From Varroa destructor (taxonomy: Eukaryota > Arthropoda > Arachnida > Mesostigmata > Varroidae), in assembly GCF_002443255.2 (NCBI RefSeq), contig NW_019211454.1, positions 1,687,936-1,751,935 on the forward strand: DNA of 64,000 bases, written 5' to 3'. A model generated the notes under the pieces. The model saw nothing but the letters and a program-made list of their open reading frames with translations. It was not told where the DNA came from and did no database searches. Made by a program: the position numbers and the translations under genes. The first letter of the stretch is position 1, and each line of letters opens with the position of its first letter. Positions 1-12,715 of the stretch are shown here, piece after piece.

Positions 1-1959
1 CGAAAAGTGTCGCAGAGGAAAGCTTCAATTGTAAACGTAAAGACTGCAAAAACAGTGCCTCTATGTAGGTGTGTTGCCTACACATTTTAACAAGGCACAA
101 CCTGGGCTATACAGCTATCTTGCACTTTCATCCGCAGCAAAAAAAAGGCTTGAAAATTTTATAGCTATGCAGCATGGTAGCAGTCTGAGATGAATTTGAC
201 TGCAATATTCAGGTATCAGGAACAAGAAGTAGGGCATACTACCATCGTACCTAGGGTGCGAATGTATGTCATGTCACAGTGTGGAAAAAAATCCTCGCAG
301 AAATGAACATTGATATAATATGTAACGAACGATGTAGATTATTCAAAGTTGTCCTCTATTCATTGTTTAGTACTTGCTCAGAGGGGTCGGAGAAGAAGGC
401 GAAATGAATCCTTTTACCGCTGCGAAGCTCACCCCATGAACTATGTTACAAGCGACAATTTCATCCATTCAATTATTAACATGGCTGATTATTAACTGCA
501 CAAGTCTAGAAACGAACTTCTGTCCGATGGACACAACGTGGGGTAAATATGACAGGTAGTCTCCACGACCCACATTCTATCAAGCCTGTGTTATTAGTTT
601 GTAGAGGGCGATAGTAATAATGTATTCTTATAAATCGAGTGTTTTGATCGAGTCATTATACCACGTTACAAAGTAGTGGACTCAGTAGTAAAAATCATGA
701 AATAACAGCACAGTTAATCACCATAACTATAATTCTCAACCGGAAAAAAGTCCTTAGGGAATACGCTCATGCTGTGAAATATGCCGTACCTAAAATTGCA
801 ATTATTTATAAAAAAAAAAATGTAATTTAAGCATACGTATTTTACATAGACAAAGAGAGTTTAATGTAGGGATCGAAACTATTACATTTAAGCATTACGT
901 CCGACGTCTATATACCAATGATTTACGAAGCCCTATAATATGGTATGCTTCAAAGATACTTCTGTGACAGAACGAAGCCGCATTCCGCGGCAACCATCTG
1001 CTGATAGAGTCCCTTACTCCTCCTGCTTTTTCGCCTGCCTGGTCGTCCCGCAGTTTCTCTTTCTACCGGCGTATCTGTGCCATTGAACAGGATGATGGCA
1101 CGCACACCCATATACAGATGTATATGTATACAAATGTATAGCTACATATATAAATATGTATTTCGCAGGCAGCTGTAGTAGGTGGAGTGGGTTTTTCATT
1201 ATTTCTTTGGCTGTCTTCTACTCGCACTACCGAACTCAGGAGAGAACAAGGTGCTGAATGGTGGAGACGAACTTCGGGAGCCGAGTACTACAAGAAATGA
1301 TCTAGACAGCGGGCGAATTGGGGGAGCAAGGCAGCTTTTTCCTATAACAACCACCCGAAGTACAAATGGGGCTTACGCGTATATAATGCAGTCTAAATGT
1401 GCTCTTTGCATTTATTTGGAAAAAGGGCGCGCTGTCTGAGAGCTGCGGAGCTGGGTCGACGAGGCCAAGACAGGGGCTATTGGGACAGTCGAAACAGAAT
1501 TCGAAAAGAAGAACGCCAAGAGACTCCCAGGTTGAAATTGGGGACAGGGCGACCCGAGGGCATCGGAAAAGGAAACGGGTGTTGAGGGGTCATCGAGCAA
1601 GACGACAGTGAGGAATAGGGGCCTGCCTGCGCGTCGCACAGGAAAGGGGGACTCAGAAAAACGAAGACCTCTGTAGGAAGCAATGACGGCACTTTGAGCG
1701 CGACGCTTGCTTGCTTGCTCGCTCGCTCGCTTCGGTGACCGAGATCGAAGACATCGATGAGCTTGTCGAAAGAAGGAACTGGGAGAGTTCTCTTGCTCCT
1801 GGGAAATCTGGACGCTAAGATAGGGGACAGCAGACATCCGTATACTCCCGATAATAAATTCCCGTAACGCCTTCTGCTGGTGCTGCTGCTGCTGCTATTA
1901 CTACTAGTACTATGACTGCACCCTAGAGCTATGGTGTTTCCATGGTCTCAAAATTTTCC

Positions 1960-2145
1960 CGTCCTTTTCGAAGCAATCCGATGGGATACTATCGTGTTCT
2001 TTTCCGTGCCTGTGATGTCCCTCGCGCATTGTGACGTCGTGATGTCCTTGCAAGAACACTTTCGAAAGCTTTTTTGGGGCGGAGAAGACTGGACGACCCC
2101 TTCGAAACTATAAATCGCCGCTGCCGCCGCCGCCTTCACGTGAAT
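1960..2145 (+). promoter_or_regulatory. Candidate promoter in a GC-rich island
   Basis: TATAAAT lies at 2109-2115. Upstream is the CRE-like palindrome TGACGTC (2032-2038), and three TTCGAA palindromes occur at 1967, 2061 and 2101. An E-box CACGTG is at 2137. The combination is compatible with a polymerase II promoter firing rightward near 2140. The only frame downstream (85 codons from 2170) has no recognised product, so the target gene is unknown. Confidence 0.3.
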
Positions 2146-3732
2146 TGGCAAGGGAGATAGAGTTCCCTTATGCCCGAGGTGCACGTAACGATGCCCGATT
2201 CCCTCTCTCGAATGAACCGTTTGGGCGAAGCGCAGAGTCTAAGCGAGTTAGGTCTGTCTGAGTCGAATGAAAAAGTAATGAGAGGGAGCTCCGACGTCAG
2301 GGACCATTCTGGTCCGCCCCTGCTTAGTCTCGGCCAGGCGAACCGCTCGTCCTGTAGATACGGACCGTGGTTTCACGACGTAGAGAGTCAGTTTTTCCGT
2401 CTGCAAAATCTCAACAGCTTGAGTTAATGTCCGCGACATTAAAGAACGCCTTCTCTTGGGCACATGCAGCCTGATGTACGCTCCAGAGCTAGTCGAGGAC
2501 TTTTAGGAGCGAGCCGCCGAAAGGGAACTTCAGTCCCCCTCGTTTCCCAAGCGACCGACGGCTTGGGGATTTCCGAGATTTCCGTTCATGTTTGCCACAG
2601 CTTCGACCTCTACCCGATCCGATAACCCTCGTCGACTCACAGCTTACCCTGGAACAGTGCCAACCGATCTAGCGATTTTTTCGTCTAAACCTCAAACGTC
2701 TCACATGTTAATGAACCCACAGATATTCATCAAGCTTTTTTTACATAAACAGATTTTGAGTTTGATTATATTCGCAGTCACTGTCCAGATACCTAGCTTT
2801 TTGAAAAAAAATGAAAACAGACATTTTGACCATAGATCATTAAATACAGTAAGCTGTGATGAAACGCAATGTGATTAGTGAATATACGAGACATGTCGTT
2901 ATTACGAACGATCTCACGATACCCTGTTCACTGACTGACTAGCCGGATCAATGGATGAAGAGGTGAACGCCTTAGACGATCACTTTGTATAAAGTAGTAG
3001 ACTTGACTAATTGCAGAATTAGAATAACATACAATGGTAGGTATATTGATGATTTAAGTTCGCTTATAATTTGGTTATACTAAAGATAGCATTTAGCGTA
3101 GAAACTGATACTAGAAGCTGTTTTAAAGCAATCTGTTCGCACGAGTTCCCTTAACACAAACGCTGAGTGTTGCCACCCGCCAAAAACGATAACTCAGGCA
3201 TGCTGTTTTAAAACAATCTAGGCTTACCCCATAAGCGAACAACGGCGTGCTATCTCTGCGTGTTATAGTAATTATTTAGGATAGCTGAAGCGGAGCACCG
3301 CTAGTTTACATCTCAATGTTGGCTGAGGACTAATGAAGAAAAGGAAAAATGGTGAATATGGTAATGGATACGGAAATCGCAATTTCATAGGTCTGTCGAA
3401 AATACTTCAGGTAGCTCTTGTGAGGCCCTCTTCGGCGGTCTCCAAAGGAAAATAAAAGAACTTCTCATAAAGAACGATATTCCAAGCTACACATGCTCGT
3501 GCTACACTTTCAAAGTGTCTTTTACCTTGCATTGCTCTTAAACATTTAAACCTCAAGGGCGTTAAAATTGATCTACGTGAGGCCGCTGAGACCTATGGTA
3601 ATGTAACACAGTATGAAAATGAGCTACTGCATCTAAGCAACCCGTGAGAAGCGGGTGCATTTCAATACCGATATAGCTTTCTCGTAACTTTTGCATAGGA
3701 AACATTCTGCTGCAAATGACTACACAATTTCA

Positions 3733-3760
3733 TCATCTGTTGGCGCGTCATCTGTTGGCG
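3733..3760 (+). repeat. Two-copy direct repeat, 15-bp period
   Basis: TCATCTGTTGGCG occurs at 3733-3745 and 3748-3760. This is a small tandem duplication of no evident function. Confidence 0.85.
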
Positions 3761-4204
3761 TCTTCCAAGTTGAGAAGTTTCCGTATAACGTCTGATATTA
3801 GTTCTCCTTGTATAAGCTAGCTATCTTCTTTTTGAGCAAGCTTTACTTCTAGAAAAGTGGCATTCGAAGAGTTCTGACAATTACTCTTACATTACTCTGA
3901 CAATCAGTCTTAAATTAACGCCACTTTCGAACAGTTTTCCAATGCACGGTACAATAAAACTATAAATAGAAACGCTTCTTTGGTTCAGACGTCAGTTGTA
4001 AAATTATTTATGATATTTACAAGCCGGTAATAGCGCAGCATTTTCTGGTTAATCCAAATAAAGTGTTCTTTTTTGTCCTTACCTCGCTAGGAGATCCGTC
4101 AAAACGTTCCATACCGATCAGCTGATCAGACACGCTGTTTACCACGTCCGGCCAGTAGGCGGTGCTTTATGTTTACGTTAGGCAAATCTGCTTAGAAAGC
4201 GGTG

Positions 4205-4423
4205 ATGAACACTAGCAAAAATATGCTACTCGATAAGAAGCCAGTATGGGCGTCAAAAGATGGCAAAGCCTTGAAAGCGAATCGTTCTCGTGCTGGGCAG
4301 ACCCTTGTGGGCCATCGTAAAATTAAGAAAAATCTAAGAGGCACCGCGACACTGAGATCACCCAGTAAACACAAAAGCTTCAATAAAAGATTAAGTCAGC
4401 CAGTAGTGGAAGCAATTTACTAA
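4205..4423 (+). CDS. Hypothetical small basic protein or exon
   Basis: A 72-codon frame starts at ATG 4205 and ends TAA. The product is Lys/Arg/Ser-rich (GKALKANRSRAG, GHRKIKKNLRG, SPSKHKSFNKR). Codon third positions look balanced, unlike random AT-rich DNA, which is why I list it. Its composition recalls the basic tail of the pseudokinase, but it is 12.8 kb upstream and no splice chain could be traced. It may be a lone exon or chance. Confidence 0.3.
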   Translation: MNTSKNMLLDKKPVWASKDGKALKANRSRAGQTLVGHRKIKKNLRGTATLRSPSKHKSFNKRLSQPVVEAIY

Positions 4424-4597
4424 ATAAACGCCATATATGACTGTTCCAGGAGGATATGCAAACCATACGGAGTATCATAGGGATAGAACCTATTAGTGGC
4501 TAGAATTTACCTATGCAACACTAAGCAGGTAGTTAACCTTTAACACGGGCACCATACAGGTATTTACGGTTCCGCATACAAATCGTTTTTAAAACGA

Positions 4598-4801
4598 ATG
4601 AAGATGAAAAAAAACAAATTTAATCGTGATTACGACCTATCCTCAGCTAACAAAAAAGGTTCAGATTCTAAACTAGGTACGAGCAAGGTCGCATGTTCCA
4701 TAATTCATCTTATTATGCGATTTTTTCCACGCGTCTATCGAGTCATGGAACTACTAGAAACGGCAGAATTGCATCCTAGCTGTCGTTGGGTTCGTACCTA
4801 G
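4598..4801 (+). CDS. Hypothetical Lys-rich exon or small ORF
   Basis: The frame is open from a possible acceptor (CATACAG at ~4558) through KSFLKRMKMKKNKFNRDYD and SANKKGSDSKLGTSK, with a plausible donor AGCAAG|gtcgca near 4689; unspliced it ends at TAG after 67 codons. The first half looks coding, the second half less so. It could be an exon of the same unidentified gene as the 4.2 kb frame. No domain is seen. Confidence 0.25.
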   Translation: MKMKKNKFNRDYDLSSANKKGSDSKLGTSKVACSIIHLIMRFFPRVYRVMELLETAELHPSCRWVRT

Positions 4802-7592
4802 TTGAGCGCCTTAGATACGATCAGTAGATTAAAAGGCCCATTGTAGAAAAATAAGTGAAACTTTATTGTGTAAATATTATGACATAGCACATTGTTGAAG
4901 CATACAATTTTCGAAGATAAGGTTATATTACCAGAAGGAACAAGTAAACCAGTGCTCGCTTCACTTTTCCAACATAGACAAAACAGAGGACGCGAGAAAG
5001 AGATTAGGATTTGGATTAAAAAGATTAGATTCTGAAACATTAGAAACAAAGTATAGTGCTAGGTTGATACATAAAAGAAACACAAACAGAAAACGGAAAC
5101 AACGTTTGCGTCAATCTAGTACATTATAGACAATTAACTAGGGTTCAGATCTCTGTTCGTGTAAAGGAATATGCTAACGCCTTACTAGAACTACAACGTT
5201 TGATAAAAGCCCATACGAGAAACCTTCCTAACATAGGCCCAAAATATTCCCGTTAGGCAGGGATTTGATATAGATGAGATTTACGTGGATGTAGAGAATT
5301 TAAGTTAGCAGACTAGTGTCATCCATGTATAGAACGCCTTACCTGCCTTCAACAAATTCAACCTGCTCTTCTAACACGTACTAAAACAGCTACACATGGT
5401 TCATATGCATTACTAGTATTATAGCAGAGATATGAGGACCAATTCTGGAATACGCAAAGGAAATTGCATATAGCGTTTCGGACAACGACTCGGAATTACA
5501 CAAAGCTATCTGCTGCCTCTGTAATAGCCCGTGATAACTGTAAATTTATACATACTTATATATTTCTACATACAACATGGATCAATGAAGCAACATGAGA
5601 ACAAGCTAATGAATATAAAATTAATTTTTTTATCACCTTGTTGTACCTACAATATGGGTCGGCCATACATGTGACCATAAACACACTCACGTTATCACTA
5701 GATCACTAAAAAAAATAATTACTCTATATCTATCTCAATCAGATATGCCTATGTTTTTGTACCCACTAGTAACTCGTTAATATTGTAGTTATTGCGTTCT
5801 GACGTGAAATATTAATTAAACGGATTTAGATATGCTAACGAAGTATAATGTTTTTTCGTTATCTTAGTTGTATCTTGTTGGCAGGACGTTTCTTTGGGAC
5901 AGGGGTCCTTTTTGTTCCGCTTCAAGTTGCTTATTAACCATTTAAAGTTTAATGTCCTCCTTCAACTTAGTTACTGAACACTTAGAGAACTTAAGATTCA
6001 TTGAGAATCATGGATGGACGCATAGATACGTACACTACATTGTCTCACATGGCTTGGCTATGTAAAGTATTTGTCTTCGCGCTGATGTTGTTACCCCTAT
6101 TATTTTATGTTAAGTACCAATAAAGGAAATCGTTTCTAGATTGACTAGATCGCTGTCACATTAAAGAACGTGGACCTGGTCTTTTTCCTTGCCGTATAGT
6201 TGCATGAAGATTGCTTCTGCTGCAGTCCTTCGACCTGCATTCAATCCTAATTTTTCCTCGTAGTGATCAAATGGCGGGCAAGTTTCCAGCAAGATTTGGC
6301 CAAGCTTTGCCAACCCACAGCTGCTGTTAAAAGGTCGCTCGTTGATCGAAAACCGCGATAGACTGGCGGACGCTGCATGAAGTCGGGGAAAATGGAAACG
6401 GGAAAAGATGGCGAGGTCAAGGCGGCATCAGCGAGCAAGTCGACAAACTGCCAAGGATTAGGATGGCTAAATATGATAAAAAAAAAAAAGCATTCCCCTG
6501 GGATATTATGAGTATACATACGCATATACTCTGTGAAGGACTTGTGTAAAACCGGGTGGGTGTTAGCGGCTGAATGCGGTGGCCGTCGGGAAACCAGGAA
6601 GAGGCGCACACAAGAGGTGAATGGGAGACCGACAAACTGGGACCGAGCAACCAAGTAATCGGGATGTTGTTTTGGAAGGCAATGGTATTGGACAAGACGC
6701 GAGCCTAAGGCAGCCTCAGCAAAAAGCAGTAGAAGAAGAGACATGGCGCTGGAGAGGAAAGAGCTCGCCGGATTTGGGTAAAACACCGCGCTCGTTTTTA
6801 TAGATAAGGAACAGCAGCAGTAGCAGAACCAGTAGCAACTCGCGCGGATGACCCGTTTCCAAGACTGGGTTCCAAGGAAACGAGCAACGACTACTGGACC
6901 AGCTGCCGCCACTAGAGATGAGAACTAGCGCTGAAAACTCGACAGCTTTCTGCTTGGAAAGAAAAAATGAACCTCACCCAGCGGGGCGAACAAAAAAAAA
7001 AAGAGAGGGGAAGAGACAAGTTATAAAGAATACCAAAATTCACTTTCTTTTTCTCCCAACCTTTAAAGAAGGAACAAGTTTTAGTTGTAGTGCATTCTAA
7101 ACAGATGACATCATTGCGCAGTATCTATATATATATAATGTAACTGATAAAATCCATGTACAACCTTCAAATTTTCGTATTGTGCGAAAACTGTATTACG
7201 AGCTTAGAGGTGTGATAAAGCTTCTGAATGGGCAATAGGCTGAAGATGGGGAAAGCTTGGTTGACACAACTGTCTCTAGTTGGCCACACGCTATTTTACA
7301 TTTCTTGTCGATTTCGGTAATAGAAAGCTATGAACCGTCTGTATACTGTTTGTATTCGCTTTCCATCTCATTCGTTCACCATCAACTTCTGCCTGTTCAA
7401 CAATGCCAGTACGTGAGCCGTGGCCTCAACTGCCGGATACAGAACCGAGAGCGGAGGACGTAAAGAGGAGATTAATGTTTGTGCATGTGCCATTGCTTTG
7501 TTGTTGTTGTCCCACAGCGCGATGGACACCAATTGAGTAATATACGTCGTTGTATCTGTGTTTAGCAGCATCTCTACGTATTAGCATGGGGC

Positions 7593-7607
7593 GGGGGGGG
7601 GGGGGGG
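7593..7607 (+). repeat. Poly-G run (15 G)
   Basis: Fifteen consecutive G preceded by GGGGC, inside a moderately GC-rich island. Long G runs are rare and could form quadruplex or mark a sequencing-error hotspot. Confidence 0.95.
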
Positions 7608-9216
7608 TACGAAATCAAGTTCCTCCAAGTCGTTTCCGGCTTTTGCCAATGCCTCGTTCCTTCTTTCACCTCCCGCAACCCCTAGTGCCTCATCTCGCGC
7701 TCCACAGCAAACCAAATATGAATGCCCGTCTCCTGCTCGCCGGTGCCAGCACTACCACAGATGTTCCTGGGTGTGCTGTGCGTATTGCCTGGATCTCCGA
7801 TCGACTGCTGCAGCTCAACGCGGAGTCGTGCCACCTGTGACGTCCACAACTGCCATCTTTTCCTTTTTCCATCCCTAGCATATACGTACATGTGTGCCAC
7901 CATCGCAGAAAGCGAGCTGTTCGTTACCAAATGTCACGGAATGTCCAGCGGCCCCCTTTAAACCGCTCACAGCGCTTCCTCCTAAACCGACCCCCGGCTA
8001 TGTTGCTGCCGCTCTGAATATGGCGCAAGTAGTTCTCTTTGCTACTTCTCATTCATTCTTTTGCGACCTACTACCGTGATGGCGCTCCGCTGATGCTGAC
8101 ACAGTACAATCGACGGGCGCGCGATAGAGAAAGCAGTTTTAGAACTTTTGCATGACACTAGATATCCTAGCCCTGTTCCCCAGTTTCCTCCGCAGTCTGC
8201 CCAATTCGGCTATTTCTGAAGGCCTGTTACTCTGGCCTCGCCAACAAACCTACTATTGTTCTATATTGTTTCTACTATTGTTCGCATCGGACCAGGCAGT
8301 TCCGTCATTGTCGCTCGCTTCCATTATGCCACTGCCGCAGTCCTCTTTGAACAAACTCAACGCGACGGTACTGACGTGTGCGGCTCGCCACGATGCAAGA
8401 CAATGTGATGAAACAGGGTGGCAATGATTGTAGCGATGGCGGTCGTACAGTGGGTGCTTAAGCAGACTGAACGACGAAAAGTAATGGGAAGGGAAGTGGT
8501 TTAAGGGGAGTAAACGCAAGCCAAGCGGTGGAGACCAAGCAGTTCAGGCCCTAGACGATGTTTCTGACCGTTGAGGGTTGCGCAATCTAGTAAGACGCAG
8601 GTTAAACTAGGCAGGCTACTGGTTCTAACTACCTGTATGCTCTAATATGGTCTGCGCGTTAACTTGTAAGGCTTGCCTCTTCACGGTTCTCTTCAATGCG
8701 AGGTACCTTCGTATGCGCCTCATGTCATTATTCTGTTGCTTTAACCAGTGTCCGGCAGCTAGTATACATTTATTTAATCTCTTCTTTACCACTTATTGTA
8801 TGCCTACTGCGTACCTGCGCCAGCAGTATCTCCGACGACTGACTAGTGCCTCTTACTGCTTACTGCTGATAATTTTTATACACAAATATAAGTTGCTATG
8901 GGTGTGAGATAATGAATTTCACGGCGGCTGAAAAATCGAAACAATGATCAAGAGTGCTTACTAAGTCAAACTGCATGACATTTACTTTAATTAACTTACT
9001 CGCATTTTTTTCGTTACTTAAATGCGAGGGCTGTATGTTTGCAAGTACGGGATCCTTTTGTGTTAACGAATAGACAGCACATGGTAAACGTTATTACAAA
9101 CGTGGCTTCAAGGCCAACTTAAAATGGGCGTTTGAGTTAAACGAGTGTGCAATGCGTACTTTTTGGTAAGGCCTTAATAAACCTCTCATGACGAATAAAT
9201 CGAATATAATTTTTAT

Positions 9217-9234
9217 TTATTATTATTATTATTA
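9217..9234 (+). repeat. TTA microsatellite
   Basis: About six TTA/TAT units in AT-rich intergenic DNA. Confidence 0.85.
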
Positions 9235-9651
9235 AGCTTACCTTTATTAGTTGACATTTCTATTACAACCACGTGGTTTATTTTTATATGATATCAGAGT
9301 ATCGAATTAAATATTAGATCAGAATAGTAGGTTTAAAGCACTCTAGAGATATCCAGATGGCTTTGACACATTTCAAGAATAAAATATCCTACACCCAGAC
9401 CGATGTAGGCATGTGTTATAGAACTGAACATAAAAGCCACATTACTTTTTGCCGTACCTTTCATTTCAACCATGTAACTATTTAAATTAACCGGGGTGTG
9501 ACATTATAAGCGCTTTCGATTTCATCCTATTGCGCAATGAAGCTAAAAGTGCCAAAGACCCATTTATGTCAGCAACCCAAGCAGTATATACACACATATA
9601 GCATGTTATCCCCAGCCAATAACAACGATCGCGACAACCAAATCCCCGATC

Positions 9652-10023
9652 ATGTCGAACGTATTCGACTTTTACAGAGAACTGGAGGCGACGATAGCTC
9701 CCTTTAGACCATCCCGCGACACTCGTACCGGCGGAGCTATATTTACCATGAGGGAGCTAATAGACCGATATAAAAATCATACAAAATATCGTCAGGGAAG
9801 TTGCATGCTATGGCGTGGTAGCGATTGGCGATGCAATGTCACACTAGCAGGAAGCAGTCCAAAGTCTCGTCGGCCGTTGGACAACGTTGGCGCAACGAAA
9901 AAAAGACGGAAACAGGAGACTCGTACTGATACGAAGGCGCGCATCAGAAGACACCGGGGAACGGTAGAGGAATCTCGACGAGATGAGCTTGAGGGTTGCA
10001 GTGGGATAGACGAAACGCGTTAG
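9652..10023 (+). CDS. Hypothetical ORF in a GC-rich island
   Basis: A 123-codon frame from ATG begins MSNVFDFYRELEATIAPF and becomes very Arg/Lys-rich (KKRRKQETRTDTKARIRR). A TATATA element lies about 70 bases upstream (9586-9591). The first ~45 residues look more protein-like than the rest. It might be a first exon with the remainder read-through. No family is recognised. Confidence 0.25.
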   Translation: MSNVFDFYRELEATIAPFRPSRDTRTGGAIFTMRELIDRYKNHTKYRQGSCMLWRGSDWRCNVTLAGSSPKSRRPLDNVGATKKRRKQETRTDTKARIRRHRGTVEESRRDELEGCSGIDETR

Positions 10024-12469
10024 GATGTTCTCTTTTATAGCGGAGGCTGCCAGCAGTCGTTGCAGTCGGATGGTCGGTACCGGCGCACGGCAGCATGAGA
10101 CGTTGTCCGCTTGTTGGTGATGCTGCTGGTTTTGACTAGCTGTACTGGTCGATCGTAAATGTAGCCAAGAAAAGAGAACGACAGATACCCAACGTGGTGA
10201 CGCGGTAGCTCGCTCGCATTGGTCTCCTCAGTAAGCTGGCGTGTTGGCGTCAGCGAGCTCGCTGTCTCGGCGTAAAGAGACGTTGCTGGCTCTATCCGAC
10301 GAGAGTGAAAAAAAGATACGTCCATCCCTTCGTCATTGTCGTCGTCTTATTCTTTTTCGTCTCCTTCCTCATCTGCTTCTTTTAGGATCTTTCCGTTTTC
10401 GATGCAGCTGATCGATTTCGAGATGAGATCAGCTACCGTAGACCGGTTGTCTGGTCTGCATCTAGGGATAGCTCATGGCTACACTATAAATAGGGAAAGG
10501 AGACTTCAAAGTTGGCAGCACGAGGGACCCCGCAGACAAAAAAAAACGCGAAAAATTTGAAAAACGAATAGAAAAAAATATGTAGGCCTTTTGACTAGCA
10601 ACTAGGCAACCAGCCAATAATAAAACAGGCTCGAGAAGGTTTCTTAACCTTATCTCCGTTTGCTCCTTCAAACGAATTGTTTTCCTTGAGCCTCCACTAA
10701 ACAAAATATTTCAGTCATGTGCAAAGAGCCCATGTTCAAAGAGAGTCAATTGTCGTCAGGAGGCTGTCACGTTGTTCGCTTGAATTTCCCGGCCTGAAAT
10801 CAGCTTAGTGACAGCGTTTGCAGCATGGAATGTGTATTTTCGTACAGAGGTACAAATACTGTTTCAGTTAGAACTGACGCTCTTGTCGCTACTGTAGCCT
10901 TCTGAAGGCCATGACCTTTTCAAGCTACTTTGAGCAGGCAGCGAACAAAGAATGTAGAATAACATTGAATCGCAGATGAGAAACCAAAGCTCACTTTGTT
11001 TTATAGTACCGGATCAATATGTTCGCATCCTTGCGTCATGACATTCTAGTTTCCATTTGGATGGACAAGATAGGAACGAAATATATATTATCTTATGTTC
11101 GGTCTCTTGGTGCATGCATCGTACTTTACAAAATCTAATGAATAAGCAGACATTTCAAATAGAACGTATAGGCAAATCTCTCTCTTTTGCATAAATGTAA
11201 CTTATCTCATGATAGCACAAATTTCAGCAAGTCTTATCATAATTTCGTATTTAGGTTACATATCTTTTTCTACAAAAAAAAAGTCTATTTTATGATTAAA
11301 AAGATCTCTCCAAGTTGCCAAAGTCATGAAATAAAATTACAAAAACGTACGTAAAGTGAATGTATTTATTTATACTCAACTTTCCAAGGTAAATATATAA
11401 TAAAACTAGCGGGACAATGAATGCGAGAACTTCAACAGTTCTTCTAGGAAGATAAAGGAACAATGAGTATAGTTGGATAAAAGGTACATAAGGCACAACA
11501 AAGTCAAAGCAAGCACAAGCTTACTTCAAGTGATTCAACTTAATGATTAAAACTTAGGGAATGTTTGCCATACAGAGTGTGCCAACTTGTTCTAAACAGA
11601 TAAACAATAGCGTATCCTTTTATCTAAGGCTCTTAGAACGCTAAAATAATAGTATATTAAGAAAAGCCGCAATAAATGAATCCTTTGGTCGTTAGGACTA
11701 GTATTAAAGATTTAACTGCTTAAAAACAGCAGATGGTTATTATGTCCAAACGAAGAAAGAACGGTGGGCGTCAAAAGAAGGATCTATGAGATAAATGCAT
11801 ACACACAATTTCAACTCGAAAAACCAAAAAAAAAAAAGGTCCATCATTAAGCTATAACGTGAAACGCTGCAAGTAACTATCAGTAACCTAAAATAATAAT
11901 AGGCATTGGTATTGTAATTACAATAAACGATTTTTCTAGTTAATCATAGACAAAAGTTCAATGCCATTACAAAAAGAGGCTCACATGAAAGTTACTTTAG
12001 CACAGTAATTAATAACTTCAAACACGGCCTGTATGTGGCATTTTTAAAAATCTTTTCGAGAAGTTATTGACAGTTTAAAACTTACTCATACCGTCATGTC
12101 GTTCCTAACCAACTTCGTCATTCATAACCTAAGTTGGTTTTGCGTCAAATCAGGTTCTTAGTTTTAATGGGGCTTTACTAATTCTGTTGAACTTGGAAGC
12201 CATTGGCCCTTCTTGGAACCGGTTCACACTTTTCTTGGACGCCCGCAACAATCCAACAACATCGAAGCGATAGACAGCCTAGAAAATTTGCTTGAGCAAA
12301 GAGAAGTTTCTCATTCCACGGCGTGATTAAACGTGGCCCTCCAATCGGTAACAACAGGCAAGTATATGTGCACTAGCCGTAGGTGGACGGCCTGTTGAAG
12401 GTAACAAAGATCCTTGGTATTGTATTCCACAGAAGTTCAGTGCTCAATTGTGGAGCGGAACGGGGGCAG
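10024..12469. other. No assignable gene
   Basis: The GC-rich island ends near 10.33 kb, and AT-rich DNA follows. I see only short frames without coding character. Confidence 0.5.
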
Positions 12470-12715
12470 ATGGATAGGGGCGGCTCAGAAACCGATGCCA
12501 GTGTTGTCGCTCACTACAAAATGCGTCTCAGCCATCGTTTTCGTCAATGTTTGTTGAAAGGCGATCCTGAAAATCTTCACACCTTACTCCGTGCAGTAAA
12601 TAACCAGATCCAGCTAGCCATTGTCAAGAAAGGAATTTTACTGAATCGAAAACCTCCAGTTAAGGGCAAGAGCTATACCTCGTTTAAGCTACGCACTAAT
12701 ACGTGGACCAGATAG
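12470..12715 (+). CDS. Hypothetical small ORF, coding-like
   Basis: An 81-codon frame from ATG 12470 (open further upstream to 12383) includes YKMRLSHRFRQCLLKGDPEN, LHTLLRAVNNQIQLAIVKKG and KSYTSFKLRTNTWTR before TAG. Codon choice is mixed and the surrounding DNA is AT-rich. The middle could form helices. No family is recognised and it may be an exon of an untraced gene. Confidence 0.35.
   Translation: MDRGGSETDASVVAHYKMRLSHRFRQCLLKGDPENLHTLLRAVNNQIQLAIVKKGILLNRKPPVKGKSYTSFKLRTNTWTR

Larger units (their letters stand above)
1..4204. other. No assignable gene; one GC-rich island
   Basis: AT-rich DNA with a TA/TG-rich tract at about 1110-1165, a GCTT/GCTC repeat at about 1706-1735, and a GC-rich island from 1.69 to 2.6 kb holding a candidate promoter. 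The 141-codon minus-strand frame at 1412-1837 is low-complexity Ser/Arg and not convincing. Confidence 0.5.
4802..9651. other. No assignable gene; GC-rich islands at 6.2-6.9 and 7.5-8.4 kb
   Basis: AT-rich DNA broken by two islands with CAG-like trinucleotides. The first holds a 221-codon minus-strand frame (6247-6912) of biased composition without a domain. A TTTTTATAGATAAGG TATA-like site lies near 6.79 kb on the plus strand. No exon chain was traced. Confidence 0.5.

Noticed and set aside
1412..1837. 141-codon minus-strand ORF.
   Set aside because: Ser/Arg/Pro-rich low complexity with overlapping open frames on the other strand; no domain or splice support.
1967..2106. TTCGAA motifs as heat-shock elements.
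   Set aside because: Heat-shock elements need GAA and TTC units spaced by two bases; these palindromes have none, and no heat-shock gene follows.
6247..6912. 221-codon minus-strand ORF.
   Set aside because: Composition is biased (Ser/Cys/Leu-rich and a Phe run from a poly-A tract), there is no domain, and it sits in a GC-rich island where long chance frames are expected.
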